This document shows positions 17,557 to 25,904 of a stretch of DNA of 64,000 nt, piece after piece. Within the stretch, counting starts at the first letter, position 1. The number at the start of each line of letters is the position of its first letter. The position numbers were made by a program, and so were the translations under genes. Source of the DNA: Bacillota bacterium (GTDB taxonomy: Bacteria; Bacillota; Clostridia; Peptostreptococcales; Anaerovoracaceae). Location of the stretch: positions 1-64,000 of the forward strand of contig JAFSUI010000024.1 in NCBI GenBank assembly GCA_017445315.1. Reading direction: 5' to 3'. A model generated the notes under the pieces. That model searched no databases. It was given only the letters and a program-made list of their open reading frames with translations, and was not told where the DNA came from.

Positions 17557-17937
17557 TTATTCTAGCGGAACTACCACAAGCTCAGCTTTTCCGCTAAGTC
17601 TCATTCTTAGCCTATACATAAATCCAGACGCTACGTCAGTTTCATTGGCGGCGCCCGCAACTACCTTTGTTATCTCATTTTGTTCAACTAGTGTACAAAG
17701 CGTGCCTACAACATCGTCGGATTTAAGTACGGTAAGCTCGGCTCCCGCCTCACGTGCTTTTTCATATAGATATTCAAGGGCTCTATTCTCTTCAGAGTCG
17801 CCCAGGAAATTATAATCAGCTCCAGCCACATGTATGATATGCAGGCTGTCATCAGGTGAAGTCATAAGATTCTTACCGTAGTTGATAAGTCTCTGGCATG
17901 TCTTCTGCTTGGTGACGCATACCATGATTGTTTCCAT
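17557..17937 (-). CDS. Universal stress protein-like (UspA-fold) protein
   Basis: 126 residues. N-terminal METIMVCVTKQKTCQRLINYG and C-terminal VVAGAANETDVASGFMYRLR resemble the Usp/KdpD-type nucleotide-binding alpha/beta fold, but the G-x2-G-x9-G ATP motif is not perfect, so ATP binding is uncertain. First gene of a three-gene operon with its own promoter embedded in the palindromic element region upstream. Confidence 0.72.
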   Translation of the reverse strand: METIMVCVTKQKTCQRLINYGKNLMTSPDDSLHIIHVAGADYNFLGDSEENRALEYLYEKAREAGAELTVLKSDDVVGTLCTLVEQNEITKVVAGAANETDVASGFMYRLRMRLSGKAELVVVPLE

Positions 17938-17961
17938 TTAAATCCCCTCCAATGCGCATCC

Positions 17962-17989
17962 ATTATATCACAAAACCCCTTGGTATAAA
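17962..17989 (-). promoter_or_regulatory. Promoter of the Usp operon
   Basis: Minus strand TTTATA (17984-17989), 16-bp spacer, TATAAT (17962-17967). The sequence TTTTGTGATATAAT resembles TTTGTGATAAACT in the divergent dinB promoter, so the two promoters are themselves arms of an imperfect inverted repeat around the hairpin element. Confidence 0.68.
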
Positions 17990-17990
17990 A

Positions 17991-18181
17991 GCACCTCATT
18001 TGAATATAGTTGTCTTTTTATCTTTCTGAGGAGCGCTTGCAATTGCACGATGACAACGAAGAAGCTTTGTGAAGTTGGCTCGAGGCGAAGCCTTTCGAGC
18101 AATCTTCCAAAGGTTCAAGTTGGCAAGTACGCAATTGCCAGCGACGAAGAGTAAAAAAGATAACTATAAATAATGAGGTGC
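17991..18181 (+). repeat. Long-hairpin element, copy 1 (candidate structured RNA)
   Basis: The whole 191 bp folds on itself: outer arms GCACCTCATT (17991-18000) and AATGAGGTGC (18172-18181), an imperfect middle helix, then conserved inner boxes GCAATTGCACGA (18039-18050), GAAGAAGCTTTG and TGAAGTTGGC (18058-18079), GCAATCTTCCAAAGGTTCAA (18099-18118) and AGTACGCAATTGC (18126-18138), with an apical GCTCGAGG..CCTTTCGAGC hairpin. The same boxes occur in the same order on the minus strand of 42671-42938, where arms and apical loop differ in sequence but still pair. It lies between divergent genes, so it is not a simple terminator. No protein is encoded. Confidence 0.85.
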
Positions 18182-18183
18182 GC

Positions 18184-18212
18184 TTTACACGAACATGCGT
18201 TTGTGATAAACT
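18184..18212 (+). promoter_or_regulatory. dinB promoter
   Basis: TTTACA (18184-18189), 17-bp spacer, TAAACT (18207-18212). The expected start of transcription falls on or next to the A of the ATG at 18219, so the mRNA would be leaderless. I see no LexA-type GAAC-N4-GTTC box. Confidence 0.62.
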
Positions 18213-18218
18213 TTGGAT

Positions 18219-19442
18219 ATGAGTGACCGAGTAATTCTACATTGTGATATGAATAGCTTCTTTGCTTCAGTCGAACTCCTTGATCATCCAGAACTTAAGG
18301 ATAAACCCGTTGCCGTATGCGGTGATCCGGAGCGAAGACATGGTATTATTTTGGCCAAAAACGATATCGCAAAGAAATACGGCGTGGTTACGGCAGAAAC
18401 CATTTGGCAGGCAACAAAGAAATGTCCCGATCTCTATCTCCTGCCCCCTCACTATTCCAAATACGATGACTTTTTCCATCTCATAAACAAGATTTACGGT
18501 GAATATACAGACCAAGTTGAGCCGTTCAGCATCGACGAATCCTGGCTTGATGTTACAGCAAGTCAAAAGCTATTCGGAAGCGGCCTAAAAATTGCTGACG
18601 AAATCCGAGAGCGCGTAAAAAAAGAGCTTGGTCTCACGCTCTCCGCAGGAGTATCTTTTAACAAATTCTTCGCAAAGATGGGAAGCGAATATAAAAAGCC
18701 CGACGCGACTACTATTATCTCGCGAGAAAACTTTAAGGATCTACTATGGCCACTTCCTATTTCAGAAATGTTTATGGTCGGATTTGCAACTGCAGACAAG
18801 CTTACCAGTATTGGCATTAAAACGATTGGAGACCTTGCTAAGGCGGACGAGAATCTTCTCTTTAACCTTCTCGGAAAACAAGGACCTATTCTAAAGGACT
18901 ATGCCAACGGACTTGACGATAGTCCTGTAGCAACAAGCGATGCGAAGCATAAGATTAAATCCGTCGGTAACGGCGTGACTTTTACCAGAAATCTAAATGG
19001 CGAAAACGATATTCTTACTGCTCTTACCGGGCTTTCAGACACTGTAGCAAGCAGGCTTCGTTCATATAGTTTAAAAGCCTCCGGCGTCAAAGTGGATATA
19101 CGAGACCCGGAGTTTAACGACATCTCAAGACAAAAGCAACTCCCATCACCTACCGACCTTGCGCAAGATTTAAAGGAAGGCGCACTTGAGTTAATCAAAA
19201 CATCGTGGAAGATGGATAAACCGATTAGGCTCATTACGCTTACTGCGATTAATTTGGTTGAGCATGATTCCGATACCCAGCTTTCTTTCTTTGATGAAGG
19301 CGGTAATATTTCTGATGGCGGAAGCGACAATAAAAGCGACGCCTCAATTGAAAAAGCTATGGACAGCATCCGAGAAAAATTCGGACGCGATTCCATAGCC
19401 TTTGGTCAGATAATAGATAATGATATCGGAATCGATATATAA
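18219..19442 (+). CDS. dinB: DNA polymerase IV (Y family)
   Basis: 407 residues. Error-prone translesion polymerase that extends past damaged or mismatched template ends. Seen: HCDMNSFFASVEL with the first catalytic Asp, PEPSIDESWLD-type block VEPFSIDESWLDVT with the Asp-Glu pair, GLTLSAGVSFNKFFAKMGSE, a helix-hairpin-helix thumb (SIGIKTIGDLAKA) and a little-finger domain. A C-terminal beta-clamp-binding segment TQLSFFDEG is present. I chose the ATG at 18219 over TTG at 18213. No Shine-Dalgarno is visible. The stop is 1 bp from the stop of the convergent neighbour. Confidence 0.96.
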   Translation: MSDRVILHCDMNSFFASVELLDHPELKDKPVAVCGDPERRHGIILAKNDIAKKYGVVTAETIWQATKKCPDLYLLPPHYSKYDDFFHLINKIYGEYTDQVEPFSIDESWLDVTASQKLFGSGLKIADEIRERVKKELGLTLSAGVSFNKFFAKMGSEYKKPDATTIISRENFKDLLWPLPISEMFMVGFATADKLTSIGIKTIGDLAKADENLLFNLLGKQGPILKDYANGLDDSPVATSDAKHKIKSVGNGVTFTRNLNGENDILTALTGLSDTVASRLRSYSLKASGVKVDIRDPEFNDISRQKQLPSPTDLAQDLKEGALELIKTSWKMDKPIRLITLTAINLVEHDSDTQLSFFDEGGNISDGGSDNKSDASIEKAMDSIREKFGRDSIAFGQIIDNDIGIDI

Positions 19443-19443
19443 A

Positions 19444-20721
19444 CTACTCTATTGTGAATGTGCAAGCAGCTTTATTGTTGCCGCCTGACATAACATCCTT
19501 TACAAGCACTCTTACAGGAGTTGTCTCATCCACAAGCTTAAACACAAGCTGGAATGTAGTCGACTCATCCTTATCGACATCCTGACTGTAATTGGTCATA
19601 TTTACATCCGGATCATCCGGCTTTGGCCATGTAATGGTAAGCGGTGTGCCGTCCTGCTCTGCTGTTATGTCAAAATTCCACATAGCACTTGTCTTTCTTT
19701 CACTATTGTTTTGCCAGTAGAACTCTACAGCTATCGCAGGATCTCCATTGACATCTTTGATGACCATTGCATCCGTTATTTCAAGGATGCTGCCGTCCTC
19801 TGTGAATAAGATATCCATTAGACCTTCTTCGTCAATAGTATAGTCAGCATATCCTTCATTCATGAACTCTTCTAGGTCAAAATCTTCCATGTCCTCATAA
19901 TCGAAGTCTTCATAGTATGAGTAGTCATTATAATTAAAATTACGTGCCTGATATACCATGAGGCCGATAAAACTCGAGAACGCAAGTATTGCTATAACAA
20001 CACCGATTATAATTGCAGGAATATATGAAGTTTTTACATTTGCCTGCTCGCGCGTAATATCTCCGTTATAAACGCCTGATAATCTATTGGTATTGCTAAA
20101 GAAAATATACTGAGAAACAAGACCGCCAACTCCGCCTAGAAGCAAAGTAAGAAGCAGATGATGAATTCCCGTTTCATTAATCTGGATACCATTTGCGTCA
20201 CCTACGACCTTTAGTCTTTCGCCCTGCTGATAAGTCCAAATATAATAGTAAATACCGCATGTGACTATGCTTAAGAGGAATACAATCAGGTAGTTTTGAC
20301 TCGGCTTGTAAACGCCTTGGCTCAGTCTGTTTGTATCCTCAGTCCATTTATATAGATAATAAAGCTGGTAGATACCACATGTGATTATGCCAAGAAGCAG
20401 GTATTTCCAGAAGCTATACTTTTGAATCGGGAAAGCCGCAGCTGACGGATTGTAAAACGCTCCTTCGGATGCTTGCTGCTGTCCGTAATCGTAATCCATC
20501 TTGAATTCCGTTTTCGGCGGTTCTGTGCTGAACGCAGGAACGGGAGGAATAGGCGCTTCCGTTTCAAAACTGCTAGCTGGCTCTACATTGTCAGCTATCT
20601 CTACGTTGTCAGCAAGTTCAACCTCATCGGCCTTCCTGAGTTCCGTCTGCTGCATCCCACAATTGCTGCAAAAGAGTTCATGGTCTTGCATTTCTGCGCC
20701 GCATTCTTGACAATACTTCAT
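19444..20721 (-). CDS. Zinc-ribbon membrane protein with DUF4234-type domain
   Basis: 425 residues. The N-terminus has a zinc ribbon (YCQECGAEM, then FCSNCGMQQ), followed by an acidic/proline linker. Next are paired membrane segments of the DUF4234 type (YSFWKYLLLGIITCGIYQLY and YLIVFLLSIVTCGIYYYIW), further helices near residues 190-265, and a soluble C-terminal domain of about 140 residues resembling DUF5067-like extracellular modules. The function is unknown; such zinc-ribbon/DUF4234 proteins are common in Clostridia. AAGGAG precedes the ATG. Confidence 0.78.
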   Translation of the reverse strand: MKYCQECGAEMQDHELFCSNCGMQQTELRKADEVELADNVEIADNVEPASSFETEAPIPPVPAFSTEPPKTEFKMDYDYGQQQASEGAFYNPSAAAFPIQKYSFWKYLLLGIITCGIYQLYYLYKWTEDTNRLSQGVYKPSQNYLIVFLLSIVTCGIYYYIWTYQQGERLKVVGDANGIQINETGIHHLLLTLLLGGVGGLVSQYIFFSNTNRLSGVYNGDITREQANVKTSYIPAIIIGVVIAILAFSSFIGLMVYQARNFNYNDYSYYEDFDYEDMEDFDLEEFMNEGYADYTIDEEGLMDILFTEDGSILEITDAMVIKDVNGDPAIAVEFYWQNNSERKTSAMWNFDITAEQDGTPLTITWPKPDDPDVNMTNYSQDVDKDESTTFQLVFKLVDETTPVRVLVKDVMSGGNNKAACTFTIE

Positions 20722-20841
20722 CTCTTCTCCTTCTTTTAAAGTTCTAAATATTATTAATTCTAATTTTTTGTTTAAACTATTTTAGTTTTAATTATTAAAA
20801 TGTACCGCAAATATTCTAGCACATTAGACTCATATCTTCAA

Positions 20842-21669
20842 TCACCGCTTAAGGCGGCTGCTACCGTCAGTATAATCAATTTCAACGCCCGGCTGTACAT
20901 TATAAATGAGCACATCAAAGGATATACCGGCACCACGATCGTCTAAAGAAAACGCTTCCAATCTGACATATCTGCACACGAGTTCATTTCCCCTATAGAG
21001 CGGCGTGACTCTATAAAAGACTCTTCCCTCCTCGCGCCTTATATATCCCGCAACCCTATTCTCAAACGGGAGCATTCCTTCAACATTGAAGTAGCGCGTT
21101 CCCGTGATAAGATTCAGAGGGTTATCGTTTTCACCCGTAAGCTGATATCCGATTAGATGACATCTGTTATATAAAAATCCATCTTCTATAATCTCCTCAT
21201 ACTTTGCGGGATTCCATCCGCTAGGTTTTGTTTCTAGAGTCTCTTCCCTTTCCACGGTAGGCATGAGGCTTGCATCCAAGACTCCCCAAGTAGAGCCTGT
21301 CCTTCCGAGACTGTCAAGCGAAGAAAAATGTACACCAAGCTCATAATCTTTTTTATCGTACGTCCTGCCAAACTCATCAGGAATATTGTCATCAATTATC
21401 ACATAAGGACTCTCTTCGTACTCGGGAATATCCATTCCAACAACCTGAGATACTTCTATGACAGGCGCCTTGTCCTTCCACGGAAGCCTAAACGGAAGCT
21501 TGTCGGAGAACTTATCCAGAGCAAAGGCAAATAGAGAAAGCACAAGCATCACAAGCAAGATATATAAAATACCTTTATATCTTCTTGACTTTGCATTTGA
21601 CGAAGAATAACCTCCGTAAGAGTATTTATTTTTATAGTTTCTTTTCTTACTCAAGCTCTTTCTCTTCAC
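20842..21669 (-). CDS. Membrane-anchored DNA/RNA non-specific endonuclease (EndA/NucA-like)
   Basis: 275 residues. Basic N-terminus, one membrane helix (GILYILLVMLVLSLFAFAL) and an extracellular nuclease domain. The family core is seen as YNRCHLIGYQLTG followed by NPLNLITGTRYFN. The first part replaces the classical D-R-G-H with N-R-C-H, as in several streptococcal EndA-like proteins, keeping the catalytic His and the Asn that binds Mg. EndA-type nucleases cut DNA at the cell surface in uptake or scavenging. No competence gene lies nearby. Confidence 0.87.
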   Translation of the reverse strand: MKRKSLSKKRNYKNKYSYGGYSSSNAKSRRYKGILYILLVMLVLSLFAFALDKFSDKLPFRLPWKDKAPVIEVSQVVGMDIPEYEESPYVIIDDNIPDEFGRTYDKKDYELGVHFSSLDSLGRTGSTWGVLDASLMPTVEREETLETKPSGWNPAKYEEIIEDGFLYNRCHLIGYQLTGENDNPLNLITGTRYFNVEGMLPFENRVAGYIRREEGRVFYRVTPLYRGNELVCRYVRLEAFSLDDRGAGISFDVLIYNVQPGVEIDYTDGSSRLKR

Positions 21670-21751
21670 CTTATCGCAGCCGGATGTTTACGTAGTTTTT
21701 ATTACTCTTTTTATAATTGTATCACAAAAGGATAATAAAATAGTCATACAA

Positions 21752-21779
21752 AAACCGAGAGGCACGCGCCCCTCGGTTT
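21752..21779 (-). terminator. Terminator of fprA
   Basis: AAACCGAG/CTCGGTTT inverted repeat with an inner G-C pair block and GCGCGTG loop; followed on the minus strand by TTTTTGTATG. Confidence 0.85.
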
Positions 21780-21801
21780 CAAATATTCTATATACTACTA
21801 G

Positions 21802-23043
21802 CTATTCTACAGGCTTTACGTCAGTAGATACATCCTTCATTGAATCAATGATTGCATCAGCGAGTGCTTCAAGCTCAGATGCCTTATCTTCGTGAAGTGC
21901 AGACGCAAGTGTGAGACGCTCATTAAGAATTGTCATATCCTTCATGTTTTCGTTTATGAACTTCTCAATGAGATCTCCGGACTTGCATGCCCATGTGCCG
22001 TTCTCAATGATTGCACATGTTCTGTTCTGCAGATTAAGCATTCTCATCTCATCAAGGAAATCATGCATAACCGGATAGATATTCAGGTTATATGTTACAG
22101 ACGCAAATACGATATGCGAATACTTGAACGCATCGGAAATCAGATACGATACATGGGTATTTGATACGTCGCGAACGTGAACATTGGTGAATCCCTTCTC
22201 GCAGATCTTTGAGGCAAGAGCCTGAGCAGCAGCTTCTGTTCCACCGTACATGGATGCATATACGATCAGAACACCCTTCTCTTCCGGAGTATATGTGGAC
22301 CAATGATTGTACTTATCGATGATATACATAAAATCGTTTCTCCAGATAAGTCCGTGAAGTGGGCAGATGTATTTAATTTTGTCTAGTACTGTTGCAGCCT
22401 TTCCAAGGAGAAGCTGAATATGTGGACCGTATTTGCCTACGATGTTAACGAGGTATCTACGAGCTTCATCAAGCCAATCTCTATCATAGTTAACATCATC
22501 GTTCCAGAGCTTTCCGTCTAGAGCTATGAATGAACCAAATCCGTCAGCAGAGAAGAGAACTCCGTTTGTTACGTCAAGTGTAACCATAGCCTCAGGCCAG
22601 TGAACCATCGGTGCTTCAACAAAGGCCAAAGTATGCGTACCGATTTGATAGGTATCGCCTTCCTTTACCTGAATCTGCTGATGATCGTCAACCTTGTATC
22701 CGAACTGACGCATCATCATGAAAGCCTTTTCTGTAGCGATTACTTTGCACTCAGGATAGCGAACAAAGAGCTCGTACATGGATTCGCAGTGGTCCGGCTC
22801 AAGATGGTTGCATACAAAGTAGTCAAGCTTTCTGCCATTCAAGAGATACTCAATATTATCGAGATACTGTCTTGTAACGGACCAATCTACTCCATCAAAT
22901 ACTGCTGTTTCTTCGTCAAGAAGAATATATGAGTTATAAGAAACCCCGTATGGAATTGGATGGATGTTTTCAAACAAATGTGTTCTGTGGTCATTTGCAC
23001 CGATCCAATATAGGTTGTCAACGACTTGTCTTACGCAATGCAT
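21802..23043 (-). CDS. fprA: Flavodiiron protein (A-type flavoprotein)
   Basis: 413 residues: metallo-beta-lactamase-like diiron domain plus flavodoxin domain. Diiron ligands are all present: H80-x-E82-x-D84-H85 (NHLEPDHCE), H148 (VHWPE), D167 (SADGFG) and H230 (CPLHGL). The FMN loop is VYASMYGGTEAAAQ. These enzymes reduce O2 to water, or NO to N2O, in anaerobes with electrons from rubredoxin. The gene lies 57 bp after an acyl-CoA dehydrogenase gene that carries a fused C-terminal rubredoxin, so the donor may be its operon neighbour. GGGAG precedes the ATG. Confidence 0.95.
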   Translation of the reverse strand: MHCVRQVVDNLYWIGANDHRTHLFENIHPIPYGVSYNSYILLDEETAVFDGVDWSVTRQYLDNIEYLLNGRKLDYFVCNHLEPDHCESMYELFVRYPECKVIATEKAFMMMRQFGYKVDDHQQIQVKEGDTYQIGTHTLAFVEAPMVHWPEAMVTLDVTNGVLFSADGFGSFIALDGKLWNDDVNYDRDWLDEARRYLVNIVGKYGPHIQLLLGKAATVLDKIKYICPLHGLIWRNDFMYIIDKYNHWSTYTPEEKGVLIVYASMYGGTEAAAQALASKICEKGFTNVHVRDVSNTHVSYLISDAFKYSHIVFASVTYNLNIYPVMHDFLDEMRMLNLQNRTCAIIENGTWACKSGDLIEKFINENMKDMTILNERLTLASALHEDKASELEALADAIIDSMKDVSTDVKPVE

Positions 23044-23100
23044 AATTATCTCCCTTCTTTAAAAAAGATTATTTCTTAAATTAAGCGGCTAATCGGCGCT

Positions 23101-25029
23101 CTACAGACCGCGAATAGTTCTTACTATGAAGTTTGCCTTTGGCTCTGCGCATTCCGGGCATACCCAGTCTTCCGGAAGATCCTTGTACTGTGTGCCTGGA
23201 GCGATTTCGGCTTCTTCGTCTCCGAAATCCGGATTATATTCATAAGCGCAGCCGTTGCAAACGTAAATTGGTCCGAGCGGTGTTGGCTTTGGCGGAAGAG
23301 GTCTCTTGATCTTAACCATTGGTGGTGCTTCCTTTTTCTTGCCTGTACCGAGTGCCTCTGTGAGAAGCGGAAGTATTTCATTTACATCGCCAACAATACC
23401 GTAGTCGCAGTTCTTAAAGATTGGAGCATTTCCGTTCTTGTTGATTGCAACGATTGTAGATGCATCCTTGATACCCTTTAGATGCTGCTTGGCACCTGAG
23501 ATACCGCATGCGATATAGAGATTTCCTCTGAACTTCTGTCCGGACATACCTACATATCTGTTGAGAGGTACATACTGGAGAGTTTCCGCAACAGGTCTTG
23601 ATGAACCGATTGCTGCACCTGCTGCATGAGCAAGGTCTTCAATCAGTTTCATATTCTTCTTGTCGCCTATACCCTTACCTGCGGATACTACGCGCTCAGC
23701 CTCTGCAATTGGTGTGTCAACAGGAATGCCAACTGTGAAGTCATATCCGTCAGACTTGAGAGCTGCAACGAGTTCTGCCACCTTATCCTTGGCATCTCCT
23801 TCTTTGAACATTCTTCCTTTGCGAACGCCCGTAACAGGAGCAGCCTTCTTGGCAACGCTTCTAGAACCTGCCGCTTGCTTGTTTCCGATTCTTCCAAGGA
23901 GATGTGATGCGATAACCACTCTCTGGATTTCGTTTGTTCCTTCGTAGATGGATGTGATACGTGCATCTCTAAATGCTCTCTCTACATCCATTCCCTTTAG
24001 GAAGCCCGAACCACCAAAGATCTGAAGTGCGTCATAACAAACTTCCTGTGCAATGTCTGATGCGTACATCTTTGCCATTGCGGATTCCATTCCGTAGTCT
24101 TCGTGATTTTCTTTCATCTCAGCTGCGGAGTAAATAAGGAATCTCGCTGCTCTTAGCTTGGTCGCCATATCGGCAAGCTTAAATGAAATTCCCTGGTTGA
24201 CGCCGATCGGCTGACCGAACTGCTCTCTTTCCTTTGCTTCCTCGAGTGCCTTTTCATAAGCGCCCTGTGCAATACCGAGAGCCTGTGCAGCAATACCGAT
24301 ACGTCCGCCATCAAGAGTAGCCATGGCAATCTTGAAACCTTCGCCTTCTTTACCGAGTAGATTTTCCTTTGGAACCTTAACATCGTTAAAGATAAGCTCT
24401 GCGGTTGTGGATGAGCGGATACCGAGCTTGTCATAATGATCGCCAAACTCAAATCCCTTCCAACCCTTTTCTACTATGAATGCGCTTATTCCCTTTGTTC
24501 CGATGTCGGGAGTAGTTACAGCAAATACTACATAAGTATCAGCCTTGGGTGCATTGGTGATAAATATTTTTCCGCCGTTAAGGAGATAGTGATCGCCCTT
24601 ATCAACTGCTGTTGTTTCGGTTCCACCTGCGTCGGAACCGGCGTTTTCTTCAGTAAGACCAAAGGCGCCTATTTTTTCGCCCTTGGCAAGTGGAACAAGA
24701 TATTTTTTCTTCTGCTCCTCTGTACCAAATGCCATAATCGGCCATGAACCGAGCGATACGTGTGCGGAGAGAATTACTCCGGAACCACCATCCACTCTTG
24801 CAAGTTCTTCAACTGCGATAGCATAGCTCAGAACATCAAGTCCTGCACCGCCATACTCCTTTGGGTACGGAATACCCATCAGGCCCATCTTGCCAAGTTG
24901 TTTAATCTGCTCATCAGGGAACTCATTCTTTTGATCAAGCATAAATGCGATCGGCTGAATTTCCTTTTCAGCAAATGCTCTGACCTTGGCGCGCAACTCT
25001 TCATGAGCGTCTGTTGTCTTAAAAAGCAT
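23101..25029 (-). CDS. Acyl-CoA dehydrogenase / ETF-alpha FAD domain / rubredoxin fusion
   Basis: 642 residues from the ATG at 25029 (GGAGG upstream). Residues 1-385 form a short-chain (butyryl-CoA-type) acyl-CoA dehydrogenase, with GLTEENAGSDAGG and the catalytic-base region IYEGTNEIQR (E363). Residues about 440-560 match the FAD-binding C-terminal domain of ETF alpha (VGMSGQKFRGNLYIACGISG, then VAINKNGNAPIF). Residues 588-635 are a rubredoxin with CNGC (591, 594) and CPEC (624, 627). The fusion could pass electrons from acyl-CoA through two FADs to a one-electron Fe centre in one chain. No ETF beta lies nearby. fprA is directly downstream and a Crp/Fnr gene is divergent upstream. Confidence 0.93.
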   Translation of the reverse strand: MLFKTTDAHEELRAKVRAFAEKEIQPIAFMLDQKNEFPDEQIKQLGKMGLMGIPYPKEYGGAGLDVLSYAIAVEELARVDGGSGVILSAHVSLGSWPIMAFGTEEQKKKYLVPLAKGEKIGAFGLTEENAGSDAGGTETTAVDKGDHYLLNGGKIFITNAPKADTYVVFAVTTPDIGTKGISAFIVEKGWKGFEFGDHYDKLGIRSSTTAELIFNDVKVPKENLLGKEGEGFKIAMATLDGGRIGIAAQALGIAQGAYEKALEEAKEREQFGQPIGVNQGISFKLADMATKLRAARFLIYSAAEMKENHEDYGMESAMAKMYASDIAQEVCYDALQIFGGSGFLKGMDVERAFRDARITSIYEGTNEIQRVVIASHLLGRIGNKQAAGSRSVAKKAAPVTGVRKGRMFKEGDAKDKVAELVAALKSDGYDFTVGIPVDTPIAEAERVVSAGKGIGDKKNMKLIEDLAHAAGAAIGSSRPVAETLQYVPLNRYVGMSGQKFRGNLYIACGISGAKQHLKGIKDASTIVAINKNGNAPIFKNCDYGIVGDVNEILPLLTEALGTGKKKEAPPMVKIKRPLPPKPTPLGPIYVCNGCAYEYNPDFGDEEAEIAPGTQYKDLPEDWVCPECAEPKANFIVRTIRGL

Positions 25030-25133
25030 CTTTACACCTCCGGATTTAATCTTGTAACTTGTTTGGTGATTCAAACTTTTGGGGTTTAATTTTTTGATAA
25101 TTCACATTTTACAGATACAAACCTCGTTTGTTT

Positions 25134-25182
25134 GTGACATTTGCAACATATTAGTGACAAATGCAACATTTACTGATATAAT
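25134..25182. promoter_or_regulatory. Tandem operator and promoter between the ACAD fusion and crp
   Basis: Two direct copies of GTGACA(T/A)(T/A)TGCAACAT at 25134-25149 and 25154-25169, exactly 20 bp apart. The second copy supplies the -35 (GTGACA, 25154-25159) of the crp promoter, 17 bp before TATAAT (25177-25182). The first lies upstream of a plausible minus-strand -10 (TAAAAT, about 25106-25111) for the fusion gene. The half-sites resemble TGTGA-type Crp/Fnr boxes. Confidence 0.7.
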
Positions 25183-25220
25183 GAATAAAAGTTTGTAGCC
25201 AGTATCAATGGAGTAAAACT

Positions 25221-25871
25221 ATGGACAAAAGAAATTTCTTTGACGATGTAAGCAAAGAATCAATGGAGATGATTATCCCATGTTTCAAGCCTTATTGGAA
25301 AAACTATAAGGCCGGAGAAACTATTCTGACTTACGAGCCTGACACGCCAAAGCGCGTTGAGATTTTGGAACACGGCCTTGCCAAGCTACAGATTCTTAAT
25401 GAAGACGGCGATTTGTTTCTGATGGAACATATCAGAGAGGGCGATGTATTTGGTGAGCCCTTTGCTTTGCCGCTCGACAAATTTGCCTATATTGTTACAG
25501 CTGATACGGACTGCAGAGTTATGTTTCTGGATTACAACCACATAATCAAACCCTGCGAAAATCTATGCGAGCACCACAGCCAGCTTATAAGCAATCTATT
25601 TATTATGGCCGCTCAGAAATCACAGGAACTATCTTTGCATATTTCACTGCTCCATCAAAATACAATCCGGCAGAAACTCATTGCTTATCTAAGCTATGCC
25701 GCATCGGTAAGCAAGAAAGACTCCGAAGGAAGATTTACAATTCCTATTTCACTCGTTGATCTCGCGGAGTACTTAAGTATAGACCGTTCTGCCATGATGC
25801 GAGAAATCAAATCAATGAAAAACGATGGCTTGATTTCAGGAAACCGCCGCGAATTTATTCTGCATTTTTAA
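25221..25871 (+). CDS. Crp/Fnr-family transcriptional regulator
   Basis: 216 residues. N-terminal cyclic-nucleotide-binding-like beta barrel (LEHGLAKLQILNEDGDLFLM, then EGDVFGEPFAL) and a C-terminal winged helix with IPISLVDLAEYLSIDRSAMM as recognition helix region. There is no N-terminal CxxC-type cluster, so it is not a classical [4Fe-4S] FNR; an effector cannot be named. It is divergent from the ACAD-fusion/fprA genes, and the intergenic tandem sites overlap its own -35, which suggests autorepression and control of the redox operon. Confidence 0.9.
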   Translation: MDKRNFFDDVSKESMEMIIPCFKPYWKNYKAGETILTYEPDTPKRVEILEHGLAKLQILNEDGDLFLMEHIREGDVFGEPFALPLDKFAYIVTADTDCRVMFLDYNHIIKPCENLCEHHSQLISNLFIMAAQKSQELSLHISLLHQNTIRQKLIAYLSYAASVSKKDSEGRFTIPISLVDLAEYLSIDRSAMMREIKSMKNDGLISGNRREFILHF

Positions 25872-25904
25872 TAATTACGCCCTATCCAAACGGAGGACAG
25901 TGCT

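Noticed and set aside
17991..18181. 6S RNA as the identity of the hairpin element
   Set aside because: Length and shape are reminiscent, but two diverged copies with inner conserved boxes and different arms, and lack of recognisable 6S consensus, make this only a possibility.
18213..18218. LexA-controlled start for dinB (TTG at 18213)
   Set aside because: The ATG at 18219 gives the canonical N-terminus, and no GAAC-N4-GTTC-type SOS box was found in the gap.
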